Below are positions 1-11,500 of a DNA stretch of 64,000 bases, piece after piece (the stretch's first letter is position 1; every line of letters begins with the position of its first letter). The translations under genes were made by a program, and so were the position numbers. This DNA comes from Topomyia yanbarensis. Taxonomy: Eukaryota > Arthropoda > Insecta > Diptera > Culicidae. The notes below the pieces were generated by a model that saw only the letters and a program-made list of their open reading frames with translations, did no database searches and was not told the origin of the DNA. The DNA lies in the NCBI RefSeq assembly GCF_030247195.1, contig NC_080670.1, forward strand, positions 164,248,080-164,312,079, given 5' to 3'.

Positions 1-400
1 CTGGAAAATAGTTCCTCCACGTATCCTCCGTAATGGATTCCACTTCTCCGAAATACGAAATGAATTTTTTAATAGCTACTTTGCAAGTACGTGGTGCCAA
101 ATCATGTAATTTAACTTCCACGTTTCCGTTATCCATATACACAGGGGTCTTGATTTTGGCGGTGTCACAATCCAGCACGTGTTTTAAATTGTTTTGCGAA
201 ACGAGTCTTTTCGCCTGGGCAAATTTGTTGAACGTTATCAGACCCGCGTGCCTGACGTGTTCCAACTGGATGAAGCTGACATCCGAAAACCGAAGCTGCA
301 TTTTCACCTTCAGCAAATGTTCCACATCACCCATACTCGGTCTTATGCGGAAAGACCGAAAGTCAATGGCCACCGTGTTGGTCCGAATAATCACATTTTG
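1..400 (-). pseudogene. Non-LTR retrotransposon ORF1-like fragment, runs off the left edge
   Basis: On the minus strand this stretch is open for 133 codons, bounded by a stop at 401-403 and continuing past the window edge. It reads GDVEHLLKVKM, then SFIQLEHVRHAGLITFNKFA, then VEVKLHDLAP and EDTWRNYFPG near the edge. A diverged relative sits on the plus strand at 4686-4960 (DVDHSLKVKM, SFIQLHHVKHTALIT, IEVQLHDLTP), so this is a repeated protein-coding family rather than a host gene. From memory the pattern resembles the RNA-binding ORF1/gag-like protein of mosquito non-LTR elements. That family assignment is inference. No start codon is identifiable because the 5' part is lost. Confidence 0.55.
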
Positions 401-473
401 TTAATGATACTCAGTCATCTCTATAGATCACCACACAAGAATAATAGTAACGGTTCCCTTTGTTCTTCAGACA

Positions 474-2280
474 ATGCACACAAGAAAAAAGCAACTGGCT
501 TTTCATTCAATGGCTACCGCTGTGACGGCAGGCCCTCAAAACCACAAGACATCAGGTGGTGGTGTGTTTACCTCCGTTCGTCATGATATAAAAACCATGA
601 TCAACGATGACCGATGGACGAGCTCCGAGCAAGTGTGGATATCAGTGAAACTTGCCGATCGTAATCTATTCCTGTGTGTCATGTATTTTTCACCTGACAG
701 AATTCGTGATTTCAGCCTGATCAATGTACATCTTTCCTCCGTTTCTTTCATCACCTCGATCGCCGCTCCGTCTGATGATATTGTTATACTGGGCGACTTC
801 AACTTACCTGGCATGACGTGGTGCCAGGCAAGTAGTGAATTTCTACGAAAAATCTGTGCTTATCAACAATGCCAGTTGTATACTGGACAGCTGCAATAGC
901 GCAACTCTTCGGCAAATCAATAATGTCAACAACGAAAATGACGTACATTGGATCTCTGCTAACGAAGTGCCCGGGATTACGCACCTTACTGCTGCACTGC
1001 TCCGACTCCTTTAGTTCAGCATGTGCGTCATTATCCTCCACTACATCTTGTACTCGCTGGTAACCTAGGAGTGAATTTTGAAGGCATCACAAGCTAAATC
1101 GTCTACGATATTGAAAACGCTGACTACGACAGCATCGTTAGCACACTGTTGGATATAAACTGGGATGAAAATCTTAATAATGACGACACTAACGAAGCAG
1201 CGATGGCGTTTTCTAACATCCCTAACTACCTAATCAACCGTCATAGCCAAAATTAACAATTAGTACCAATCAGCACCCTCCCTGCACAATAAACCGTCCC
1301 TAAACGATTAAGAACTGCCAAACTAGCTGCATTAAAAAACTTTTCAAAACATAAGACACTTGCATTACGAAACCACTACTTTCAACTCAACCACGAATAT
1401 AAACGGCAAAGCAGACACGTCTTTTTAGATACCAGCGAAACGTCGAGCATCAACTGAAATCATTAAACCCTTAAAGACATGAAACTCATTTTTCCTTGAT
1501 ACTCATTTTTTCTGGTTGGATACGATATATACCTCTTGTTAAGGCTTTATATCACAGAATTCGGTATGTTGCCAAATGGTAACAGTGTGCATTTAAGGGT
1601 TAATGGAGTTTTAGACACCGAAACTAAGGAAATTTGCCAACTGCTCTCCTACAAATTTTCTATCGTTTTTCCGACGAGTGCCTTTTACCACACCAAGTCG
1701 CAGTAGCCTTCAATCTCACTTCTTCTCTAGGACGAATCATCAACTCAATTTGCATCGACATTGCAGCAAATTCAAAGCTTAAAGCATCTAGTTTTCCGAG
1801 CCCAGATGGCGTTCCCTCATTTTTTGTGAAAAGTGCATCAGCGGGTTTCTTGAATCACCTTCGCGAGCCTTCGTGCTATTACTCACTACTGGAACATTCC
1901 CTTCCTGCTGGAAAGTCGCGCACATGTTTCCAATTCATAAAAAACGAAACAAATCGAATATTGATAATTATCGGGGTTGCAGTCGTGTTTAAGTTCTTAT
2001 CTAAACTATTCGAGCTAGTTGTGTTAGACTCTATATTTCTATATAACATTTCGACAAAATCAACCATGATATCGCAATAGCGAAGCTGGACGAGCTCAGC
2101 ATTCCAGGACAACTTCTTCGCTATTTTCGTTCCTACCTCCTCGATGGAAGGCAACTCCAAATCAGCATTAACGACTATCGTTCTGCACCATTCCCCTCTA
2201 CATCCGGTATCCCACAAGGAAGCCATCTCGGTCCAGCAATATTCCTCAAAGGCCCCGTCTTTCTTTCGCCGTGTTGGAAG
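474..2280 (+). mobile_element. Decayed Jockey/CR1-type LINE, endonuclease and RT remnants
   Basis: The first part (about 474-830) translates to an apurinic-type endonuclease piece with ILGDFNLPGMTW preceded by a FLCVMYFSP segment. The second part (about 1780-2275) gives reverse-transcriptase pieces in shifting frames: SPDGVPSFFVKS, a degraded FP(A)GKS..HK stretch, FRSYLLDGRQLQISIND and finally SGIPQGSHLGP, the conserved motif that follows the RT fingers. Several frameshifts and stops separate the pieces and roughly 900 bp between them is unrecognisable, so the copy is dead. The clade is uncertain; the IPQGSHLGP motif occurs in Jockey, CR1 and I elements. Confidence 0.7.
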
Positions 2281-3045
2281 TTTTTCGACAAATACGGGAT
2301 AAAACCTTGTTTTGGCCAGCCCCAGCCGTGAGCACTGCTGAGACTCCCTGAAATAAAGCCCTCAGGGTCGGCACGCTTATCCTGGAGTTTCGCGGGTAGC
2401 AAGGAAATGCCTGATTCTTTGATGCAAACTCTACTTTTATTCTCCTCACTTTCGCAAACTCTTTCTTCTATCTCTTTCACTTTCCACTTCTTAAATCTAT
2501 CTGACCCTTTTTCGCTGCTTCACCACCTGATTCTCCTACTGTCGAACTCCCGTTCTCCTTTCACTTATCGAATAGCTGCTTTCCGGGTAAGTGATCGACC
2601 TTTCCAGTTGTATGTTAGTCGAAGCGAGCTAGAGCGACTCGGTCTTTCCCCTTTGGCCAAGTTCATTGACCCCGTCCATGGCATATAACGCGCAGCGAGC
2701 TATCCAATCAGGTTGATCGCCACCCCACCCGTTTCTTCGCCTACCGTCACCCCCTTTCAGTTGATGACATCTGGTGGTGGGTTTTAAAAGCAATGGTGGC
2801 TGAATGCTGATGGTAGTATGGTCTGCAAAGGTCAATCAACTGTAATTCTAGTGGAAGGTCGGTTTACAGTAAACACATCAAACAAACACAAACATTTCCT
2901 GCTTTATATTTTAAACACTTATACGACAATTTAAAACACGCGGTAGTATCAACAATCTTCAAGGAAGAGACTTACGACGCTTACAAGGTTTAGCTCAATA
3001 TTATATTCAGAAGAATTATAGTAAATAATACGAGTCATATTTTGG
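2281..3045. other. No gene recognised
   Basis: This stretch is mixed-composition DNA with a pyrimidine-rich part near 2430-2560. Short open frames occur on both strands, but none resembles a known family or shows codon structure I trust. It lies between two LINE remnants and is probably more decayed repeat. Confidence 0.4.
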
Positions 3046-3265
3046 TTAGAACATTTTAGTTTCACATTTTACCGCATAGAAAGCGCCAACACTACGCCAA
3101 CGGAAAGAGATAGAAATTAGGTGCCTTCCACAAAGTCGTAGAACAGGCATCTCTTCCTTAAAAAGTGCATAAAATGCCTCTTTCTCGTCTTCGGATCTCA
3201 CTCCGTCTGGCAGTGTCCCTTGACGATGCAGTAGTTGAAAAAACGACCTTTCGACATCACTACAC
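3046..3265 (-). mobile_element. Decayed RTE-like LINE endonuclease fragment
   Basis: On the minus strand the frame contains EDEKEAFYALF after a broken FFNY.I...HC stretch. This lines up with FFNYSIINVHC...DDEKEAFYMQL in the endonuclease of the LINE at 38316-41193, and the two DNA sequences can be matched directly by eye over about 80 bases. It is therefore an older, heavily mutated fragment of the same or a closely related family. Similarity fades after the motif. Confidence 0.55.
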
Positions 3266-3479
3266 ACATCCTTTCACTGATCGCCTATCACTTGATCAAG
3301 CGTTGAAGCACCGTGCCCAGCACTATAAAGCTAGTTTCTAGCTCGTTCGTGTACCGACGATCTGGCAGGGATGCATGAAGCACAGCACGAGAGCCCAACA
3401 CGAGCTGAGCGACCGCTTTGAACGAACCAAAAGCAATAAGCACTGACACCGCTCGTGCTAGGTAACCTTCGTGCTCGAG

Positions 3480-3660
3480 CTGTAGGATTCGAAGAGCTAG
3501 CGCAACGAGTTAGCACGATGAGCTAGCACCATGAGCTAGCTCGGTAAGCTGGCAAGAGCAAGCTCGGTGAGCTAGCTCAGTGAACTAGCACGAGTTAACT
3601 CAATGAGCTGGCACGATGAGTTTGTCCGATGAGCTAGAACGGTGCAGTAGTGTAAGCTAT
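3480..3660. repeat. Imperfect GAGCTAGCACGAT minisatellite
   Basis: A unit of about 13 bases built round GAGCTAGC(A/T)C(G/A) recurs about ten times with substitutions and one- to two-base indels (for example GATGAGCTAGCAC, CATGAGCTAGCTC, GGTGAGCTAGCTC). Scattered GCTAGC and GAGCTC words continue to about 3900. The palindromic AGCT/GCTAGC core gives the array hairpin potential. Confidence 0.6.
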
Positions 3661-4685
3661 TGAACGAAAGAATAGGACAAAGCAAGAAATAAGCGCTGGT
3701 AAATGTGCAACAGGTTGCTGAAAAAACGATGCAGGCATCATTACTCACACTAACGTGTTGTTTTTTTCAACTTTTCTATAGCTGAGCTATAGCTCCGTGC
3801 AGTGTGCTAGTTATTACCGTGCTAGCGAGAGCTCTCACTCATCGGTACTCGTGTTATTTGCTAACTCTAGCTCATCGAAAACCAGCACAAGCACTGGCTC
3901 AATGAATTTAGCTCTGACACATTATGAGTCAGTGCATAGAAATAGGATACGGAGCAGCACCGTTCTTGTGCATGCCTGCGATCTGGTAGAATGTGCCCGC
4001 CCGATGCCGACTTTTTCACACCATCTGTCCCGCTAAGCAATACTCCTGGAGTATAACGTTTTCGAAGTGGCTAGGTTACAACTCGCCGTGCAAGATTCGG
4101 TCGTAATCGGGGATACCAAGCGGGTTGCAGTCCCATGTTCCAAGTTTCCAATCGCAACGCTTGACCGATTTTTGATGCGAGCGGTCAGTGGATGATGTTG
4201 AAATTTCGGGGTGAACCTGAAGCGGAGGATCTATTCGAAGAATTTCGGGGCGATAACTGAAAAGGAACTGAAGCTAGAGACATATTTTTTCGACGCCAAA
4301 GTAAGGCTACTCGACATGAATGATTGCAAGATTCAATGAAAATTGTTTTGTTTCGATATCTTTCATCGTTTTTTCCATCCACCGGAAAATTGTCTGCTAT
4401 GGTGGTTCTTTGTCGATTGTGAAAATTGTCTAAAATTGTGAAAATTTCTAAATGGTTTCAAGTGGTTCTTTGCTGATTGTTCCGATCCATATTTGCTTGT
4501 AAGTTAATGTGGTGTTTTTTAGGCGGCTTGTTGGGCCAGCACCAACCCCTTGTTTCGCCGGAGGACCATTGTATGGGTGTGGAACTTGCGAAAGGTTTTT
4601 GATTCTGCCTATGGTAAAGTGTCCATATTCGCTCACACGTTCTTATTTCGCTAGTACTGCAGAAGGCGGTAGTGCCTAGTCAACA
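3661..4685. other. No gene recognised
   Basis: Apart from leftover GCTAGC-like words up to about 3900, I see no gene, RNA or repeat boundary here. Open frames are short and carry no family signature. Confidence 0.4.
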
Positions 4686-4975
4686 ATGGACTATAGTTTA
4701 AAAGCGTCTCAGCAGCTATTGTTATCTGTTTGTTTCCGTAGTAGACCAAGCATTCATGATGTGGATCATTCACTGAAGGTGAAAATGGAGCCTAGCTTTA
4801 TCCAACTACATCACGTGAAGCACACTGCTCTGATAACTCAAAACATTTGGTTGCGTATATCAGCCTTCGAATGAATATCCTGGTGTGGTCGATGAGAAAA
4901 TTGAGGTACAACTACACGATCTTACACCGTTTATTTACAATATAGACAATACAAAATCTGTCGGAATTTTTTTTT
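4686..4975 (+). pseudogene. Second copy of the ORF1-like fragment, cut by the gap
   Basis: The plus strand reads RPSIHDVDHSLKVKM, then SFIQLHHVKHTALIT, a stop at about 4872, and in another frame EKIEVQLHDLTPF. These are the same three landmarks in the same order as the minus-strand fragment at 1-400, with a frameshift and a short deletion. The piece stops just before the assembly gap, so its true end is unknown. It is a decayed ORF1/gag-like sequence, not a host gene. Confidence 0.5.
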
Positions 4976-5000
4976 TTCGTTGTTATGCAAAAAGAAGTGC

Positions 5001-5500
5001 NNNNNNNNNNNNNNNNNNNNNNNNNNNNNNNNNNNNNNNNNNNNNNNNNNNNNNNNNNNNNNNNNNNNNNNNNNNNNNNNNNNNNNNNNNNNNNNNNNNN
5101 NNNNNNNNNNNNNNNNNNNNNNNNNNNNNNNNNNNNNNNNNNNNNNNNNNNNNNNNNNNNNNNNNNNNNNNNNNNNNNNNNNNNNNNNNNNNNNNNNNNN
5201 NNNNNNNNNNNNNNNNNNNNNNNNNNNNNNNNNNNNNNNNNNNNNNNNNNNNNNNNNNNNNNNNNNNNNNNNNNNNNNNNNNNNNNNNNNNNNNNNNNNN
5301 NNNNNNNNNNNNNNNNNNNNNNNNNNNNNNNNNNNNNNNNNNNNNNNNNNNNNNNNNNNNNNNNNNNNNNNNNNNNNNNNNNNNNNNNNNNNNNNNNNNN
5401 NNNNNNNNNNNNNNNNNNNNNNNNNNNNNNNNNNNNNNNNNNNNNNNNNNNNNNNNNNNNNNNNNNNNNNNNNNNNNNNNNNNNNNNNNNNNNNNNNNNN
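5001..5500. other. Assembly gap (500 N)
   Basis: Exactly 500 undetermined bases, a length commonly used for gaps of unknown size. The gap directly abuts the TAATTG array, so array copies are probably missing from the assembly. Confidence 0.99.
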
Positions 5501-8500
5501 TAATTGTAATTGTAATTGTAATTGTAATTGTAATTGTAATTGTAATTGTAATTGTAATTGTAATTGTAATTGTAATTGTAATTGTAATTGTAATTGTAAT
5601 TGTAATTGTAATTGTAATTGTAATTGTAATTGTAATTGTAATTGTAATTGTAATTGTAATTGTAATTGTAATTGTAATTGTAATTGTAATTGTAATTGTA
5701 ATTGTAATTGTAATTGTAATTGTAATTGTAATTGTAATTGTAATTGTAATTGTAATTGTAATTGTAATTGTAATTGTAATTGTAATTGTAATTGTAATTG
5801 TAATTGTAATTGTAATTGTAATTGTAATTGTAATTGTAATTGTAATTGTAATTGTAATTGTAATTGTAATTGTAATTGTAATTGTAATTGTAATTGTAAT
5901 TGTAATTGTAATTGTAATTGTAATTGTAATTGTAATTGTAATTGTAATTGTAATTGTAATTGTAATTGTAATTGTAATTGTAATTGTAATTGTAATTGTA
6001 ATTGTAATTGTAATTGTAATTGTAATTGTAATTGTAATTGTAATTGTAATTGTAATTGTAATTGTAATTGTAATTGTAATTGTAATTGTAATTGTAATTG
6101 TAATTGTAATTGTAATTGTAATTGTAATTGTAATTGTAATTGTAATTGTAATTGTAATTGTAATTGTAATTGTAATTGTAATTGTAATTGTAATTGTAAT
6201 TGTAATTGTAATTGTAATTGTAATTGTAATTGTAATTGTAATTGTAATTGTAATTGTAATTGTAATTGTAATTGTAATTGTAATTGTAATTGTAATTGTA
6301 ATTGTAATTGTAATTGTAATTGTAATTGTAATTGTAATTGTAATTGTAATTGTAATTGTAATTGTAATTGTAATTGTAATTGTAATTGTAATTGTAATTG
6401 TAATTGTAATTGTAATTGTAATTGTAATTGTAATTGTAATTGTAATTGTAATTGTAATTGTAATTGTAATTGTAATTGTAATTGTAATTGTAATTGTAAT
6501 TGTAATTGTAATTGTAATTGTAATTGTAATTGTAATTGTAATTGTAATTGTAATTGTAATTGTAATTGTAATTGTAATTGTAATTGTAATTGTAATTGTA
6601 ATTGTAATTGTAATTGTAATTGTAATTGTAATTGTAATTGTAATTGTAATTGTAATTGTAATTGTAATTGTAATTGTAATTGTAATTGTAATTGTAATTG
6701 TAATTGTAATTGTAATTGTAATTGTAATTGTAATTGTAATTGTAATTGTAATTGTAATTGTAATTGTAATTGTAATTGTAATTGTAATTGTAATTGTAAT
6801 TGTAATTGTAATTGTAATTGTAATTGTAATTGTAATTGTAATTGTAATTGTAATTGTAATTGTAATTGTAATTGTAATTGTAATTGTAATTGTAATTGTA
6901 ATTGTAATTGTAATTGTAATTGTAATTGTAATTGTAATTGTAATTGTAATTGTAATTGTAATTGTAATTGTAATTGTAATTGTAATTGTAATTGTAATTG
7001 TAATTGTAATTGTAATTGTAATTGTAATTGTAATTGTAATTGTAATTGTAATTGTAATTGTAATTGTAATTGTAATTGTAATTGTAATTGTAATTGTAAT
7101 TGTAATTGTAATTGTAATTGTAATTGTAATTGTAATTGTAATTGTAATTGTAATTGTAATTGTAATTGTAATTGTAATTGTAATTGTAATTGTAATTGTA
7201 ATTGTAATTGTAATTGTAATTGTAATTGTAATTGTAATTGTAATTGTAATTGTAATTGTAATTGTAATTGTAATTGTAATTGTAATTGTAATTGTAATTG
7301 TAATTGTAATTGTAATTGTAATTGTAATTGTAATTGTAATTGTAATTGTAATTGTAATTGTAATTGTAATTGTAATTGTAATTGTAATTGTAATTGTAAT
7401 TGTAATTGTAATTGTAATTGTAATTGTAATTGTAATTGTAATTGTAATTGTAATTGTAATTGTAATTGTAATTGTAATTGTAATTGTAATTGTAATTGTA
7501 ATTGTAATTGTAATTGTAATTGTAATTGTAATTGTAATTGTAATTGTAATTGTAATTGTAATTGTAATTGTAATTGTAATTGTAATTGTAATTGTAATTG
7601 TAATTGTAATTGTAATTGTAATTGTAATTGTAATTGTAATTGTAATTGTAATTGTAATTGTAATTGTAATTGTAATTGTAATTGTAATTGTAATTGTAAT
7701 TGTAATTGTAATTGTAATTGTAATTGTAATTGTAATTGTAATTGTAATTGTAATTGTAATTGTAATTGTAATTGTAATTGTAATTGTAATTGTAATTGTA
7801 ATTGTAATTGTAATTGTAATTGTAATTGTAATTGTAATTGTAATTGTAATTGTAATTGTAATTGTAATTGTAATTGTAATTGTAATTGTAATTGTAATTG
7901 TAATTGTAATTGTAATTGTAATTGTAATTGTAATTGTAATTGTAATTGTAATTGTAATTGTAATTGTAATTGTAATTGTAATTGTAATTGTAATTGTAAT
8001 TGTAATTGTAATTGTAATTGTAATTGTAATTGTAATTGTAATTGTAATTGTAATTGTAATTGTAATTGTAATTGTAATTGTAATTGTAATTGTAATTGTA
8101 ATTGTAATTGTAATTGTAATTGTAATTGTAATTGTAATTGTAATTGTAATTGTAATTGTAATTGTAATTGTAATTGTAATTGTAATTGTAATTGTAATTG
8201 TAATTGTAATTGTAATTGTAATTGTAATTGTAATTGTAATTGTAATTGTAATTGTAATTGTAATTGTAATTGTAATTGTAATTGTAATTGTAATTGTAAT
8301 TGTAATTGTAATTGTAATTGTAATTGTAATTGTAATTGTAATTGTAATTGTAATTGTAATTGTAATTGTAATTGTAATTGTAATTGTAATTGTAATTGTA
8401 ATTGTAATTGTAATTGTAATTGTAATTGTAATTGTAATTGTAATTGTAATTGTAATTGTAATTGTAATTGTAATTGTAATTGTAATTGTAATTGTAATTG

Positions 8501-11500
8501 TAATTGTAATTGTAATTGTAATTGTAATTGTAATTGTAATTGTAATTGTAATTGTAATTGTAATTGTAATTGTAATTGTAATTGTAATTGTAATTGTAAT
8601 TGTAATTGTAATTGTAATTGTAATTGTAATTGTAATTGTAATTGTAATTGTAATTGTAATTGTAATTGTAATTGTAATTGTAATTGTAATTGTAATTGTA
8701 ATTGTAATTGTAATTGTAATTGTAATTGTAATTGTAATTGTAATTGTAATTGTAATTGTAATTGTAATTGTAATTGTAATTGTAATTGTAATTGTAATTG
8801 TAATTGTAATTGTAATTGTAATTGTAATTGTAATTGTAATTGTAATTGTAATTGTAATTGTAATTGTAATTGTAATTGTAATTGTAATTGTAATTGTAAT
8901 TGTAATTGTAATTGTAATTGTAATTGTAATTGTAATTGTAATTGTAATTGTAATTGTAATTGTAATTGTAATTGTAATTGTAATTGTAATTGTAATTGTA
9001 ATTGTAATTGTAATTGTAATTGTAATTGTAATTGTAATTGTAATTGTAATTGTAATTGTAATTGTAATTGTAATTGTAATTGTAATTGTAATTGTAATTG
9101 TAATTGTAATTGTAATTGTAATTGTAATTGTAATTGTAATTGTAATTGTAATTGTAATTGTAATTGTAATTGTAATTGTAATTGTAATTGTAATTGTAAT
9201 TGTAATTGTAATTGTAATTGTAATTGTAATTGTAATTGTAATTGTAATTGTAATTGTAATTGTAATTGTAATTGTAATTGTAATTGTAATTGTAATTGTA
9301 ATTGTAATTGTAATTGTAATTGTAATTGTAATTGTAATTGTAATTGTAATTGTAATTGTAATTGTAATTGTAATTGTAATTGTAATTGTAATTGTAATTG
9401 TAATTGTAATTGTAATTGTAATTGTAATTGTAATTGTAATTGTAATTGTAATTGTAATTGTAATTGTAATTGTAATTGTAATTGTAATTGTAATTGTAAT
9501 TGTAATTGTAATTGTAATTGTAATTGTAATTGTAATTGTAATTGTAATTGTAATTGTAATTGTAATTGTAATTGTAATTGTAATTGTAATTGTAATTGTA
9601 ATTGTAATTGTAATTGTAATTGTAATTGTAATTGTAATTGTAATTGTAATTGTAATTGTAATTGTAATTGTAATTGTAATTGTAATTGTAATTGTAATTG
9701 TAATTGTAATTGTAATTGTAATTGTAATTGTAATTGTAATTGTAATTGTAATTGTAATTGTAATTGTAATTGTAATTGTAATTGTAATTGTAATTGTAAT
9801 TGTAATTGTAATTGTAATTGTAATTGTAATTGTAATTGTAATTGTAATTGTAATTGTAATTGTAATTGTAATTGTAATTGTAATTGTAATTGTAATTGTA
9901 ATTGTAATTGTAATTGTAATTGTAATTGTAATTGTAATTGTAATTGTAATTGTAATTGTAATTGTAATTGTAATTGTAATTGTAATTGTAATTGTAATTG
10001 TAATTGTAATTGTAATTGTAATTGTAATTGTAATTGTAATTGTAATTGTAATTGTAATTGTAATTGTAATTGTAATTGTAATTGTAATTGTAATTGTAAT
10101 TGTAATTGTAATTGTAATTGTAATTGTAATTGTAATTGTAATTGTAATTGTAATTGTAATTGTAATTGTAATTGTAATTGTAATTGTAATTGTAATTGTA
10201 ATTGTAATTGTAATTGTAATTGTAATTGTAATTGTAATTGTAATTGTAATTGTAATTGTAATTGTAATTGTAATTGTAATTGTAATTGTAATTGTAATTG
10301 TAATTGTAATTGTAATTGTAATTGTAATTGTAATTGTAATTGTAATTGTAATTGTAATTGTAATTGTAATTGTAATTGTAATTGTAATTGTAATTGTAAT
10401 TGTAATTGTAATTGTAATTGTAATTGTAATTGTAATTGTAATTGTAATTGTAATTGTAATTGTAATTGTAATTGTAATTGTAATTGTAATTGTAATTGTA
10501 ATTGTAATTGTAATTGTAATTGTAATTGTAATTGTAATTGTAATTGTAATTGTAATTGTAATTGTAATTGTAATTGTAATTGTAATTGTAATTGTAATTG
10601 TAATTGTAATTGTAATTGTAATTGTAATTGTAATTGTAATTGTAATTGTAATTGTAATTGTAATTGTAATTGTAATTGTAATTGTAATTGTAATTGTAAT
10701 TGTAATTGTAATTGTAATTGTAATTGTAATTGTAATTGTAATTGTAATTGTAATTGTAATTGTAATTGTAATTGTAATTGTAATTGTAATTGTAATTGTA
10801 ATTGTAATTGTAATTGTAATTGTAATTGTAATTGTAATTGTAATTGTAATTGTAATTGTAATTGTAATTGTAATTGTAATTGTAATTGTAATTGTAATTG
10901 TAATTGTAATTGTAATTGTAATTGTAATTGTAATTGTAATTGTAATTGTAATTGTAATTGTAATTGTAATTGTAATTGTAATTGTAATTGTAATTGTAAT
11001 TGTAATTGTAATTGTAATTGTAATTGTAATTGTAATTGTAATTGTAATTGTAATTGTAATTGTAATTGTAATTGTAATTGTAATTGTAATTGTAATTGTA
11101 ATTGTAATTGTAATTGTAATTGTAATTGTAATTGTAATTGTAATTGTAATTGTAATTGTAATTGTAATTGTAATTGTAATTGTAATTGTAATTGTAATTG
11201 TAATTGTAATTGTAATTGTAATTGTAATTGTAATTGTAATTGTAATTGTAATTGTAATTGTAATTGTAATTGTAATTGTAATTGTAATTGTAATTGTAAT
11301 TGTAATTGTAATTGTAATTGTAATTGTAATTGTAATTGTAATTGTAATTGTAATTGTAATTGTAATTGTAATTGTAATTGTAATTGTAATTGTAATTGTA
11401 ATTGTAATTGTAATTGTAATTGTAATTGTAATTGTAATTGTAATTGTAATTGTAATTGTAATTGTAATTGTAATTGTAATTGTAATTGTAATTGTAATTG

